Source: Trichocoleus desertorum NBK24
Lineage (GTDB): Bacteria; Cyanobacteriota; Cyanobacteriia; FACHB-46
Length of the DNA stretch: 64,000 nucleotides
Assembly: GCF_030409055.1 (NCBI RefSeq)
Contig: NZ_CP116619.1
Span: 1,025,628-1,089,627, forward strand
Reading direction: 5' to 3'
Positions within the stretch are counted from its first letter, which is position 1. Every line of letters begins with the position of its first letter. Below the pieces are notes generated by a model. The model searched no databases. It had not been told where the DNA came from and was given only the letters and a program-made list of their open reading frames with translations. Both the position numbers and the translations under genes were made by a program. This document shows positions 27,918 to 36,827 of the stretch, piece by piece.

Positions 27918-28077
27918 AGGGCCAGAAGAAGGAACGGATCATTTAATAATGCTGATTCTAGCGACACTCTGCGGTTCAGCTTGTAAGATTGACGCAATCT
28001 CTGGATTGGCTCAGCCTTAGCGATCGCCATCATCCTGTGTTTCACCTGCGGCGAAGGGTAGCGGAAGTTCTAAACAT
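27918..28077. promoter_or_regulatory. Divergent promoter region of the bgtA-bgtB pair
   Basis: The 160 bp between the two divergent starts must carry both promoters. I looked for an NtcA-type GTA-N8-TAC site and did not find a clean one. No -10/-35 pair is called. Confidence 0.4.
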
Positions 28078-29604
28078 ATGCCGAATTTTTTAAGGTCACG
28101 TTGGCTGCAACGCTTTGTGTTGGGTTGCAGTTGTTTGCTGCTGATTCTGCTGGGCCACTTGGTTTCCGTAGCTCAGGCTCAGCAAGTTCTCAAAGTTGGA
28201 ACTGAACCTGCTTTTCCGCCGTTTGAGTTTCAAGCACCGGGGGGTGGGCTGCAAGGGTTTGATATTGATTTGATGCAGGCGATCGCCCAAGCGGAAGGGT
28301 TGCAGGTGGAGTTCCAAAGTTTGCCGTTTGATGGCTTAATTCCGGCTTTGCAAGCCAGAACCGTTGATGCGGCAATTAGTTCGATGACGATTACGGCAGA
28401 GCGGCAGCAAACGGTGGATTTCTCGCGACCTTATTTCAAGGCTGGATTGGCGATCGCGGTTCGGGCCAACAATACCAGCACAACTGATTTAGCCAGTTTG
28501 CAGAATCAGACCATCGGGGTCCAGATTGGCACTACAGGCGCAGAAACCGCCCGCAAAATTCTTGGTGCCACTATTCGCACGTTTGATTCGGCTCCCTTAG
28601 CATTGCAAGCCCTACTCAACGGCAATGTCAGTGCGGTGATCAATGATGCACCTGTAACGTTGTATGCAATCAAAGCCAACAACCTCACCGGGATTAAGGT
28701 CACAAGCCAACTGCTGACGGAGGAGTTTTATGGCATTGCCACGCCCAAGAATTCACCAAACTTAGCCAAGATTAATGCTGGCTTGACCCGCATCCTCAGC
28801 AATGGCACCTATGACCAGATCTACCGTAAATGGTTTAACGCGCAGGCTCCTTCACTCGGTACGGCTACGGTTCCTGGTTCAACTTCTCAAGCTGAAACCG
28901 CTCCCTCAGCTACTTCCGGTGCGGTCATTACGCGAGCCTTACCCATCCTGCTACAAGGTGCTTTGATTACGCTGCAATTAACTGCGCTTTCCGTCTTGTT
29001 GGGATTAATCGGTGGCACGTTGATGGGGTTAGCTCGGCTCTCTGCTTCTCGGCCTTTGCGTTGGTTCGCCAGAATCTACATTGACTTTTTTCGAGGCACA
29101 CCGCTACTGGTGCAGATCTTGATGATCTACTTTGGCATCCCAGCCTTAGTGCAAGGGCTAGGTTTCACCTTTACATTCGATCGCCTGGGTGCAGCCGTGT
29201 TGGCTCTCAGTCTCAACAGCACAGCTTATCTGGCTGAAATTGTGCGAGCGGGGATTCAGTCAGTCGAGATGGGCCAAGTAGAAGCAGCGCAATCTCTGGG
29301 TTTAGGGCCAGGACAAGCGCTGCGCTATGTGGTTTTCCCGCAGGCGTTTCGGCGCATGTTGCCACCTTTGGGCAATGAGTTCATCACCCTGCTGAAAGAT
29401 ACGAGTTTGGTTTCTGTAATTGGGTTTGAGGAACTCCTCCGCCGAGGGCAGTTGATTGTGGCTGACAATTACCGCGCCTTTGAAATTTACGCTGCTGTAG
29501 CCCTAGTCTACTTAGTGCTAAATCTACTTTCTTCTCAAGCCTTTAGCTTCCTAGAAACTCGGATGAACCCCTCCCGACGATCGCGCCAACCTAACTCTGA
29601 TTAA
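28078..29604 (+). CDS. bgtB: Fused periplasmic binding protein-permease, BgtB-like
   Basis: A 508-residue fusion. A signal segment (hydrophobic, about 15-33) leads to a type 3 solute-binding domain (about 37-258; KVGTEPAFPPFEF, GFDIDLMQAIA, SSMTITAERQ). After a Pro/Ser/Thr linker comes a HisM/GlnP-type permease (about 280-495) with several membrane helices, the FFRGTPLLVQ motif and an EAA loop (EAAQSLGLGPGQALRYV). Fusing the receptor to the permease is characteristic of cyanobacterial BgtB, which carries glutamine and basic amino acids. It works with the divergent ATPase BgtA. Confidence 0.9.
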   Translation: MPNFLRSRWLQRFVLGCSCLLLILLGHLVSVAQAQQVLKVGTEPAFPPFEFQAPGGGLQGFDIDLMQAIAQAEGLQVEFQSLPFDGLIPALQARTVDAAISSMTITAERQQTVDFSRPYFKAGLAIAVRANNTSTTDLASLQNQTIGVQIGTTGAETARKILGATIRTFDSAPLALQALLNGNVSAVINDAPVTLYAIKANNLTGIKVTSQLLTEEFYGIATPKNSPNLAKINAGLTRILSNGTYDQIYRKWFNAQAPSLGTATVPGSTSQAETAPSATSGAVITRALPILLQGALITLQLTALSVLLGLIGGTLMGLARLSASRPLRWFARIYIDFFRGTPLLVQILMIYFGIPALVQGLGFTFTFDRLGAAVLALSLNSTAYLAEIVRAGIQSVEMGQVEAAQSLGLGPGQALRYVVFPQAFRRMLPPLGNEFITLLKDTSLVSVIGFEELLRRGQLIVADNYRAFEIYAAVALVYLVLNLLSSQAFSFLETRMNPSRRSRQPNSD

Positions 29605-29615
29605 CTCCTATCGGT

Positions 29616-30533
29616 TTAGCTACGTCTAGCATCAGTCCGTCTCCCATCGAGCACTGCCCCAGATGACCCATCGACTACTGCTTCCTTAAACTGCTGCTGA
29701 TCGTAAAAATAAACGGTACGAATCGGATAAGGAATGGAAACGCCAGCGCGATCGCAAGCTTCCTTTAAGGCAATCATCACATTGGTACGGGTGCGCCGAA
29801 CGACAGCCATAGTCGGAGCTGTCCAATAGCGCACCATGAGATCAATAGAGCTTTCACCAAAACCCACAATATCGACTTCTGCCGCTGGTTTAGTCAAAAC
29901 TCCATCAACCTGGTTCACCGTCTCCAGAAAAGATTGGATGACTTGGGGTAGAGGCGTGTTGTAATCAACACCAATGGCTAAATCAGTGCGGCGATGGGGC
30001 ATTGCCGTTAAGACTTGCACGGGACTCGTGAACACAATGGAGTTGGGAATGACCACTCGTTCGCCTTGATAGGTGCGAATTTGAGTGGAGCGAATCGTGA
30101 TCTCTTCCACCGTGCCTTCAAAGTCACTCACAATGATCTGGTCGTGGAGGCGAAACGGCTCATTTAATAGCAACAAAACACCCGCCAAGAAATTTTTGAA
30201 GATGTCTTGAAAGGCAAAACCGATCGCCACCGAGCCTAGCCCCAACAAGCCAATGATGTCACCCACACCTAAATCGGGAAATGCCATCACACTAGCGATC
30301 ACTACTCCAGTAACCCAAGTGGCGACATAACTCATCTGAATCAGCAGCGATCGCAGAGATTGGCTCCGCACCATGCGGCCTGCTGTGGCAGACGTAATAT
30401 TTTGCACCACATTGGCTACATAACGAGTCAATAGCAGCACAATCAGAGCCAGGACAAACCCTGGAAATGCCTCCACAGCCTGACCAATTAGATTCAACAA
30501 ACTAGAGCGAACTTCTTGAACCAGCGCAGTCAT
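29616..30533 (-). CDS. MscS family mechanosensitive channel
   Basis: The frame opens at a TTG at 30539, but I prefer the ATG two codons later (305 residues). Three membrane helices lie in the first ~125 residues. They end in the pore helix with the MscS signature: GLGSVAIGFAFQDIFKNFLAGVLLLLNEPF. The soluble beta domain follows (VEEITIRSTQIRTYQGERVVIPNS), then an alpha/beta domain. It should release solutes on hypo-osmotic shock. It is convergent with the bgtB-like gene, with 11 bases between the stops. Confidence 0.9.
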   Translation of the reverse strand: MTALVQEVRSSLLNLIGQAVEAFPGFVLALIVLLLTRYVANVVQNITSATAGRMVRSQSLRSLLIQMSYVATWVTGVVIASVMAFPDLGVGDIIGLLGLGSVAIGFAFQDIFKNFLAGVLLLLNEPFRLHDQIIVSDFEGTVEEITIRSTQIRTYQGERVVIPNSIVFTSPVQVLTAMPHRRTDLAIGVDYNTPLPQVIQSFLETVNQVDGVLTKPAAEVDIVGFGESSIDLMVRYWTAPTMAVVRRTRTNVMIALKEACDRAGVSIPYPIRTVYFYDQQQFKEAVVDGSSGAVLDGRRTDARRS

Positions 30534-30837
30534 AAGCAAGCTTACTCATGTTTCTTCGTTAGCACCATCCCACTCTCAGCCATTCCTGCACAACTATGCA
30601 AAGACAGAGCAGAGACAGAAAATTTTGGCTGCAATGATCAACTCTGAATGAGTGGGCCAGCCACTTAGCGCCATCAGAGCGATCGCACTCACAAGCATTA
30701 CGCATCAGCTTGGGTACGGCAACGGACAGACAACTCTTTAGCAAAGCCATCAATATAATTGGCAGGAGCAGCATGAGCCTCAAGGCTATGACGACTGAGT
30801 TGGAGTCATAACGTTTAATCAGAGTGCTGCAAACTTG

Positions 30838-31251
30838 ATGGTGCCTTTGATTTTATCTGTAGACGATTATGAAGACGATCGCCTGCTAAGCGCCTTTTTT
30901 CTAGAAAGCCTTGGTTACCAAAGCATTACGGCTCCTGATGGCGAAACGGCTTTAGCCCTAACCCAACGCTACCAACCGAACTTAATTTTACTAGACCTCT
31001 GTTTGCCAGGAATGAACGGTCTAGAGGTGGTTCGTTGTCTTAAACAAAATCCACAAACGGCAACGATTCCTGTCATTGCTGTCACAGCGATGATAGTGCA
31101 GGGCAGTACAATTTTTAACGCTTCAGCACTGTGCAGCCGTGAACAAGCCTTACTCGCAGGCTGCGATGATTACGTGACTAAGCCCTATACCCTTGAGGAA
31201 ATAGAGAGCATTCTTTGTCGTCATCTGAGCCAATCCCTAAGTTTCTCTTGA
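30838..31251 (+). CDS. Single-domain response regulator
   Basis: The frame opens at TTG (30835), immediately followed by ATG, which I use (137 residues). It is a receiver domain only, with no output domain: acidic pocket VDDYEDD (8-14), phospho-acceptor Asp53 (LLDLCLPGMNG), Thr83 (AVTAM) and Lys115 (DYVTKPYT). There is an insertion of about ten residues (STIFNASALCS) after beta-4 compared with CheY-like receivers. It probably passes phosphate or contacts a partner kinase or effector. No histidine kinase lies in the window, so its partner is elsewhere. The NACHT gene begins 130 bp downstream on the same strand. Confidence 0.9.
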   Translation: MVPLILSVDDYEDDRLLSAFFLESLGYQSITAPDGETALALTQRYQPNLILLDLCLPGMNGLEVVRCLKQNPQTATIPVIAVTAMIVQGSTIFNASALCSREQALLAGCDDYVTKPYTLEEIESILCRHLSQSLSFS

Positions 31252-31381
31252 GCACGCCTGAGATTTGAGAGTGCCTAAGAGTTGAGACCTGAAAGTTGAG
31301 ACCTGAAAGTTGAGAGTGGAAATCTGCCAGCATTTTCACTTAATCTGTTGACATCGTGCCAACTCTTTCTCTCATACTCCT

Positions 31382-33574
31382 ATGATTGGACTGGAAAAAA
31401 TCGCCCTCCAAGCCGCCAGCATGGGTTTGGCTAGCATTTTCAGCCGTGTAGTTTGGGAGGGGGGCGGCAAGCTGCTCGGCTGGATGGGCAAAAAAAGCTT
31501 AGACGAAAAAACAAAACAGGCGATCGCGGCAGCTTCAACCCAGTACGTCCAAAACTATGGGGAGCGCCACGGCATTCTGAAAGTCCTGGGGATGCGTGAG
31601 CCTGCACCTTTAGAGTCGATTTACACAACCGTTCAATTGCTCGACAAGTGGGATCTGCGGCGGTTTGAGTCGATTGAAACCTTAGAAAAAGCCTATCGCC
31701 AGACTCGAACTCGCAGCTTTCAACCCAAAGAGTCGAGCCGTCAGGATGGTCTGAGAGTCGCTAATGAAAAGCAATATTTGATGGTGCTGGGTGGCCCTGG
31801 AGCAGGGAAATCGACCTTTCTCCGCAAGCTGGGTTTAGAAGTACTCAAAGGAACCCAAGGCGGCTATGAACATGAATGTATCCCGGTTCTGATTGAGCTA
31901 AAGAGCTTTACTAGCAGCAAAATTAATTTGGAGAAAGCGATCGCCCAAGAGTTCAAAATTTGTGGTTTTCCTCATCCGGAAGAAGCAACGACTCAACTAT
32001 TAGAACAAGGCAAGCTGCTTATTTTACTGGATGGCCTAGATGAAGTTCCTGGCAAAAATCTAAATGAAGCGATTTGTCAAATTCAAAACTTTGTCGATCA
32101 GTACGACCAAAACCGTTTTATTGCCTCTTGTCGCCTCGCCGCCTATCGCCATAACTTCAGACGATTTACCGATGTGGCAATGGCTGACTTCGACCCTGCC
32201 CAAATCAAGCAGTTCATTCACAACTGGTTTCGCTCCAACGAGGATCAGCAAGCTGGCACCGGGCAGAAGTGTTGGGAGTTACTCTTAAAGCCAGAAAATG
32301 CAGCGGCCAAAGAATTAGCCCACTCGCCTTTATTACTAACACTCCTTTGTTTAGTCTACGATCGCTCCCAAAATTTCCCTAACAATCGTAGCGTCCTTTA
32401 TCGCAAAGCCCTCCGAGTTTTGCTAGAAGAATGGGCTTCGGAGAAACGCATTTTACGGGATGAAATCTACCAAGGTCTAAGCACCGAATTAGAAGAAATT
32501 TTATTATCTGAAATTGCCTATAGTGCGTTCAAGTCAGATCGGCTTTTCTTCTCTCAAGCTGAGATTGTTAGCCAAATTAAAACATTTTTAACTGACAACT
32601 TAAATGCGCCCAAACACTTGAATGGAGAAGCGGTATTAAATGCGATCGCCATTCAGCAAGGCATTTTAGTCGAACGGGCCGAAGATGTGTTTTCGTTCTC
32701 CCATTTGACGCTGCAAGAATATCTCACCGCCCAGTACATTGCCGACAATCATCAAGTGGTTCGCTTAGTCGCCGATCACCTCACAGACCCGCGTTGGCAA
32801 GAAGTATTTCTACTCGTGGCGGGGCTAATGCGGCATGGTGCTGATGAACTACTGATCCGCATGGCCCGCAAAACTCGTCGTTACATCACCACTCCTAAGC
32901 TGCAAGCTTTGTTGCAGTGGGCGCACCAAATTACTGAAGGCCCAGGAACCACTGTGAAGCCTGTAGTGAAAAGAGCCTCGGCGTTGTTTCTCGCTTTAGC
33001 TCGCGATCGCGCCTTAGAACTAGTCCGGGTGCTTCATCCCAATACCGCGCGCGTTTTGGATCTCGTACGGACGCTAGACCTAGTTTGTGCCCCCGCTCCG
33101 GTGCAAGCGATCGATTTAGCTCGCGCAATGGAACTGGCCCGCAGCCTCGATTTTGACTGTGCTCCCGCTCGCGCCCGTGCCCGAACTCGCAGCCTCAACC
33201 GGATTCCTGCTCGGACTCTAGCTCGCGCCGTCACTAACTCTCTGGCCCAAGAGTTCAGCAAGAGCCAACTATTTAACAGCGTCAACTTCCACCCCTTGAT
33301 TGCCCGTCTAGATGCTCTAAAAACCAAAGCCCCTGATACCAGCCAACCCTACGAAGTGCAGCAAGCCTTTCGCGATCGCGTTTCTCAAGTCTGGCTCCAC
33401 GCCCTCAAACTGGATGCCGCTCTGGTAGATTTATCCGCCGCAGAGCTACAAGCGCTGGAAAATTACCTTTACGCCAATTGTCTGCTAGTCCGTTGTAAGC
33501 AATCAGCCGTTAGAGTTTCAGCCAAAACCTGGGAAGAAATTGAAACGCAAATGCTTTTTGTAGCAGGCTGCTAA
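31382..33574 (+). CDS. NACHT-domain STAND NTPase
   Basis: A 730-residue protein. A helical N-terminal domain (1-125) contains a conserved-looking hydrophobic start and the motif TQYVQNYGERHG. The NACHT NTPase follows, with P-loop GGPGAGKS (137-144), Walker B LLILLDGLDE (212-221), the arginine sensor (IASCRLAAY) and the winged-helix/superhelical region ending FSHLTLQEYLTAQY. From about 540 to 620 there is an unusual Ala/Leu/Arg/Asp-rich series of short helices (DRALELVR, LDLVRTLDLV, LARAMELARSLD, ARARARTRS), then a conserved helical end. Bacterial NACHT proteins include NLR-like antiphage sensors. No nuclease or other effector domain is visible, so a defence role is inference. Confidence 0.9.
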   Translation: MIGLEKIALQAASMGLASIFSRVVWEGGGKLLGWMGKKSLDEKTKQAIAAASTQYVQNYGERHGILKVLGMREPAPLESIYTTVQLLDKWDLRRFESIETLEKAYRQTRTRSFQPKESSRQDGLRVANEKQYLMVLGGPGAGKSTFLRKLGLEVLKGTQGGYEHECIPVLIELKSFTSSKINLEKAIAQEFKICGFPHPEEATTQLLEQGKLLILLDGLDEVPGKNLNEAICQIQNFVDQYDQNRFIASCRLAAYRHNFRRFTDVAMADFDPAQIKQFIHNWFRSNEDQQAGTGQKCWELLLKPENAAAKELAHSPLLLTLLCLVYDRSQNFPNNRSVLYRKALRVLLEEWASEKRILRDEIYQGLSTELEEILLSEIAYSAFKSDRLFFSQAEIVSQIKTFLTDNLNAPKHLNGEAVLNAIAIQQGILVERAEDVFSFSHLTLQEYLTAQYIADNHQVVRLVADHLTDPRWQEVFLLVAGLMRHGADELLIRMARKTRRYITTPKLQALLQWAHQITEGPGTTVKPVVKRASALFLALARDRALELVRVLHPNTARVLDLVRTLDLVCAPAPVQAIDLARAMELARSLDFDCAPARARARTRSLNRIPARTLARAVTNSLAQEFSKSQLFNSVNFHPLIARLDALKTKAPDTSQPYEVQQAFRDRVSQVWLHALKLDAALVDLSAAELQALENYLYANCLLVRCKQSAVRVSAKTWEEIETQMLFVAGC

Positions 33575-33889
33575 AACAGTTTCAGTATTGCCACAACTGG
33601 ATGTGAAAACTTCAGCAAAAATATGAAAGGTTTTCCTATTAAAAAGCTGAGCCTGAATTGAAGAGGTTGCTGAGGGTAGAAATCTGGTAGTTTTTGCTAC
33701 AAATTTGCTGATTTCATCAGAGTTTTATCAAAATTTGCTGATTTTTATTTGCCACTTCACGGAACAATTCGCTAGCATTTGTATCGTTATGTATGGGAAT
33801 GTTAAGAGCGTCTGCTACCCGCGATCGCCCAGAGCATTGCTGAGAGCATCGCCGTCATTCCTAACTCTCTCTTACGTGGAACGCATGTT
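33575..33889. other. Intergenic, 315 bp, with a 14-bp direct repeat
   Basis: AAATTTGCTGATTT occurs at 33701-33714 and again at 33731-33744, exactly 30 bp apart (about three helical turns), upstream of the Mo-nitrogenase C-terminal-like gene. This spacing would suit an operator pair. A 162-codon frame at 33705-34193 overlaps the downstream gene and is rejected. Confidence 0.45.
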
Positions 33890-34231
33890 ATGGCGTCAAC
33901 AAATCAAGTTGGTTTTGCCCTGTTCGATGAAACAGTGGCTCCCCCTAAAGGCCAAGCTCCGCTTAAGGTGCAATTTGCTTTCCTCAAGCCTTTACGGAAG
34001 TGGCTGGACGGAATTGAAGTCCAAACCCCTCAGTTGGCTCATTTTCTCGCCAAAACCATTCCAGCTCAGTGCCCTTTTGAAAGAGACATTACTCTCTTTG
34101 GCCGCAAAATCGCTCACATTCCACCCCTGTGCAAACTCAATCCTGTGTACGAGGAATTGGTGGGCCTCCGGTTTCGCGCCCTTTGCTATTTAGTAGATCA
34201 GTGTGGTGAGGACATTCAAGCTTATTACTAG
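33890..34231 (+). CDS. Mo-dependent nitrogenase C-terminal-like domain protein
   Basis: A 113-residue soluble protein matching the cyanobacterial family annotated as Mo-dependent nitrogenase C-terminal domain. The conserved core is present: LRKWLDGIEVQTPQLAHFL, IPAQCPFERDITLFGR, IPPLCKLNPVYEELVGLRFRAL and a final CGEDI. Two Cys residues in CPFERD and PLCKLNP are conserved in the family. Despite the name, such proteins occur in cyanobacteria without a nitrogenase, and no nif genes are nearby. The function is unknown. A plus-strand frame starting further upstream is out of frame and not used. Confidence 0.85.
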   Translation: MASTNQVGFALFDETVAPPKGQAPLKVQFAFLKPLRKWLDGIEVQTPQLAHFLAKTIPAQCPFERDITLFGRKIAHIPPLCKLNPVYEELVGLRFRALCYLVDQCGEDIQAYY

Positions 34232-34267
34232 CATCTATTCCTAAATAGGGCTTTGATCAGCTTTCTT

Positions 34268-35449
34268 CTAGGGAGTTTTAACTGATTTCAACGCATCTGC
34301 TTGTTTTTGCTCTGTGATCACAGCTTGCGGCGGCACCTGAGTCCCATCCCGCAGCGTCACTCCCACTACAATGGCCCCTGTGCCAATCGTGACGTTGTTA
34401 CCTACCTGAGAGCGAAACAAAACTGCATCGTCCGCGATCGCCAGGTTGTCGCCGACTTCTAAGGGGCCGTGAAAGACAACGTTGTCGTCTGTATTTAAGT
34501 TTCTGCCAATTCGGATGCTGGTGCCTTTGAGGGCATGAAAGGTAACTCGATCCGCGATCGCAGCATTTTCGCCAATGATGATGGGTGAACCTTCATCCGC
34601 TCGAATTGAGGTACGCTGACCCACCACACTATTGCTGCCCAGGCGCACGTCACCCACAATCCGCACAAACTGGTCAACTTGGACGTTCTGGCCTAAGGTA
34701 GGCCGTACGGGTTTTGGATTCCAGGAGGTTCGTGGGGCAGGGCTAATGCCAGTGACGGCATCGAATCCCTGCGATCGATAGAGTTCACCGTAGTGCTCTG
34801 CAAACTCTTCGTTCACTTCTAAGACTTCTCTTTGAAACTCGGCATTGTCCGTTGTCTTTAAAGGCAAGGCATCTGCCTGGGCTTGCGTGGTAATGACTGC
34901 GCCAATGGGAACGAGACGATTTTTGCCAATTCGTACGTTAGCCAGTTTGGCTCCATGAAGCACAAAGGCTCCATCTTCTAGGATGGTGTTCTGCAATTGC
35001 GCGCGAAAGCCAATGAAGGTGAAGTTGCCAATTTTGGAATTCTCAATACTGGCTTGGTGAGCAATGCTGACTTGGTTTCCGGTGCTGCTCGATCTGCGAC
35101 CACAGGCGCTAGTGGGGGCAGGAGTAAGGCGGCGGGCAATCAAAAGAATATTGTCTTGAAGATTTGTTTCATTGCCAATGCAGATGTGAGTGTCAGGATC
35201 AGCACGTAAAACCGTGTTGCTAGCCACAAACACCCGCTTACCTACCGCTACATTGCCAAATAGCTCCACTAAAGGGCTAATAAAGCTGGAGTTGACTACG
35301 GCTGGGATGGGTCGAAATAAGCTGGTTAAGGAGCTTGGAGTCGCAGCCAAGGTGACAGTCGCGCCCAGCAAAATGCCCAAAATGATGCCAACCCTCAGAA
35401 ACCGCTGTGGTAGGTTTTTGAGGCGTTGATACACAGAAACAAGTCTCAC
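34268..35449 (-). CDS. Exported tandem gamma-carbonic-anhydrase-like (hexapeptide) protein
   Basis: A 393-residue protein starting at GTG with a signal or anchor helix (about 18-36). Two left-handed beta-helix domains of the gamma-carbonic-anhydrase type lie in tandem (about 58-190 and 250-385), joined by a helical linker. Domain 1 keeps LRADPD and one ligand His (His131 in IAHQ), but its other two ligand positions are Ile and Glu136. Domain 2 keeps IRADEG, His305 (VTFHAL) and His327 (VFHG), while the remaining position is Asp322. Neither domain alone has three His ligands. It may be a periplasmic carbonic anhydrase with shared sites, or a non-catalytic CcmM-like scaffold. Confidence 0.8.
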   Translation of the reverse strand: MRLVSVYQRLKNLPQRFLRVGIILGILLGATVTLAATPSSLTSLFRPIPAVVNSSFISPLVELFGNVAVGKRVFVASNTVLRADPDTHICIGNETNLQDNILLIARRLTPAPTSACGRRSSSTGNQVSIAHQASIENSKIGNFTFIGFRAQLQNTILEDGAFVLHGAKLANVRIGKNRLVPIGAVITTQAQADALPLKTTDNAEFQREVLEVNEEFAEHYGELYRSQGFDAVTGISPAPRTSWNPKPVRPTLGQNVQVDQFVRIVGDVRLGSNSVVGQRTSIRADEGSPIIIGENAAIADRVTFHALKGTSIRIGRNLNTDDNVVFHGPLEVGDNLAIADDAVLFRSQVGNNVTIGTGAIVVGVTLRDGTQVPPQAVITEQKQADALKSVKTP

Positions 35450-35523
35450 AATGCAACCAACAAAAACTACATAACAACTATTTCTAGCGAATCGCTCAGC
35501 TCTCAGGTAGATTTTCTGCTGAA

Positions 35524-36594
35524 TCAGCTAGCCATAGCCACCAGTTGGGATTCAATTTTGGCTGCGTCAATATCTCGCCCAATAAACACTAAGCGAGTTT
35601 CCTGAAGTTCGTTCAGTTGCCACGGGCGATCGTAAAAACGCTCGAAGCGTTTTCCCACACCTTGCAATACCAATCGCATTGATTTGTTGGGCACTGCCAC
35701 AAACCCCTTAATCCGATAGATTTCTTGCTCTTGCACCAGAGTTTCTAACTGGCGTTGTAGCTGGTCTGGGTCAAAGCTTTGGTTCAGGACAACATGAGTC
35801 GAGGTGATATCGTCATCGTGATCATGCTCCTCCTCAGTGTCATGATGGCTGGGGCGCTGCTCCAGGTTGTCTTCCACGGCTGCCTGGAAACCCAAGAGTA
35901 GATCTGGGCTGAGTTGACCGCGATCGCTCGCTACAATCTTGACTGCTCTTGGCAGTTCTCGCTGAATCAGTTCCAAGGCTTGGGTTTGAGCGTCGGCATC
36001 CACTAAATCAGTTTTATTCAGCACCACCAAATCGGCACAGGCAAGTTGATCTTCAAACAACTCTTGCAAAGGCGTTTCGTGGTCTAGATTTGGGTCGGCT
36101 TGCCGTTGGGCTTCTACCGCTTGCAGGTCACTCGCTAGCGTTCCTTGAGTCACTGCCTCACAATCCACCACCGTCACCACCCCATCCACTGTGGCGGCAT
36201 TGCGGATTTCGGGCCAGCGAAAGGCTTTAATCAGCGGCTTGGGCAAAGCCAAACCAGATGTTTCAATCAAAATACAGTCGATCTCGTCTCGACGTTTGAT
36301 CAGCTCTAGCATCGTCGGCAAAAACTCTTCCTGTACCGTGCAGCAGAGACAGCCGTTAGTCAGCTCCACAATGTTGGAAGCGTTGGCCGCACTCACTACT
36401 TGCTCCTCACCGGACTCATCTGGACACACTTGGCAAGAGCGCAGCAAGTCACCATCAATCCCTAACTCGCCAAACTCATTCACTAAGACCGCAATCCGCC
36501 GACCTTGATTGTTTTGCAACACATGTCGAATTAGGGTCGTTTTACCACTGCCGAGGAAGCCAGTAATGACGGTAACAGGAATTTTTGCAGCCAT
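35524..36594 (-). CDS. CobW/COG0523 GTPase (putative metal chaperone)
   Basis: A 356-residue G3E GTPase. P-loop GFLGSGKTT (12-20), the metal-binding CLCC motif (81-84), the switch region and NKTD are present. The CobW C-terminal domain (QEIYRIKGFVAV to FIGRD) completes it. An additional Cys pair (CQVC, 53-56) and a His/Asp/Glu-rich loop (HHDTEEEHDHDDD) between the G and C-terminal domains suggest zinc or other divalent metal handling. COG0523 proteins deliver metals such as zinc, cobalt or iron to target enzymes; the metal is not determined here. The gene follows, on the same strand, 233 bases after the heme oxygenase gene. Confidence 0.9.
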   Translation of the reverse strand: MAAKIPVTVITGFLGSGKTTLIRHVLQNNQGRRIAVLVNEFGELGIDGDLLRSCQVCPDESGEEQVVSAANASNIVELTNGCLCCTVQEEFLPTMLELIKRRDEIDCILIETSGLALPKPLIKAFRWPEIRNAATVDGVVTVVDCEAVTQGTLASDLQAVEAQRQADPNLDHETPLQELFEDQLACADLVVLNKTDLVDADAQTQALELIQRELPRAVKIVASDRGQLSPDLLLGFQAAVEDNLEQRPSHHDTEEEHDHDDDITSTHVVLNQSFDPDQLQRQLETLVQEQEIYRIKGFVAVPNKSMRLVLQGVGKRFERFYDRPWQLNELQETRLVFIGRDIDAAKIESQLVAMAS

Positions 36595-36827
36595 GCCTAA
36601 ACTCAGAAAGGATTTGAAAGGGTTTTAAAGAGGGTGTAGAAGGGGCGATCGCTTGCCCAAATATTGCTTGCCCAGGTTATCACTCTCAGCAGGATGCCTT
36701 CAAGCTAATAATCCTGAAAGCTCAGTGACTGCTTTACAACCACCAAGCCTCCAGGATTACAAGTCTTGCTCGCAACGGAGACTAAATTTTAGATAGAGGA
36801 TAGTTTCTCTCAATGAACCTAGCTAGC

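Noticed and set aside
27918-28077. A possible NtcA site between bgtA and bgtB
   Set aside because: No GTA-N8-TAC match was found on reading the spacer.
33034-33327. A 97-codon minus-strand frame rich in Arg/Ala
   Set aside because: It is the mirror of the Ala/Leu/Arg repeat segment of the NACHT gene.
33705-34193. A 162-codon plus-strand frame
   Set aside because: It overlaps, in another frame, the Mo-nitrogenase C-terminal-like gene, which has clear family motifs.
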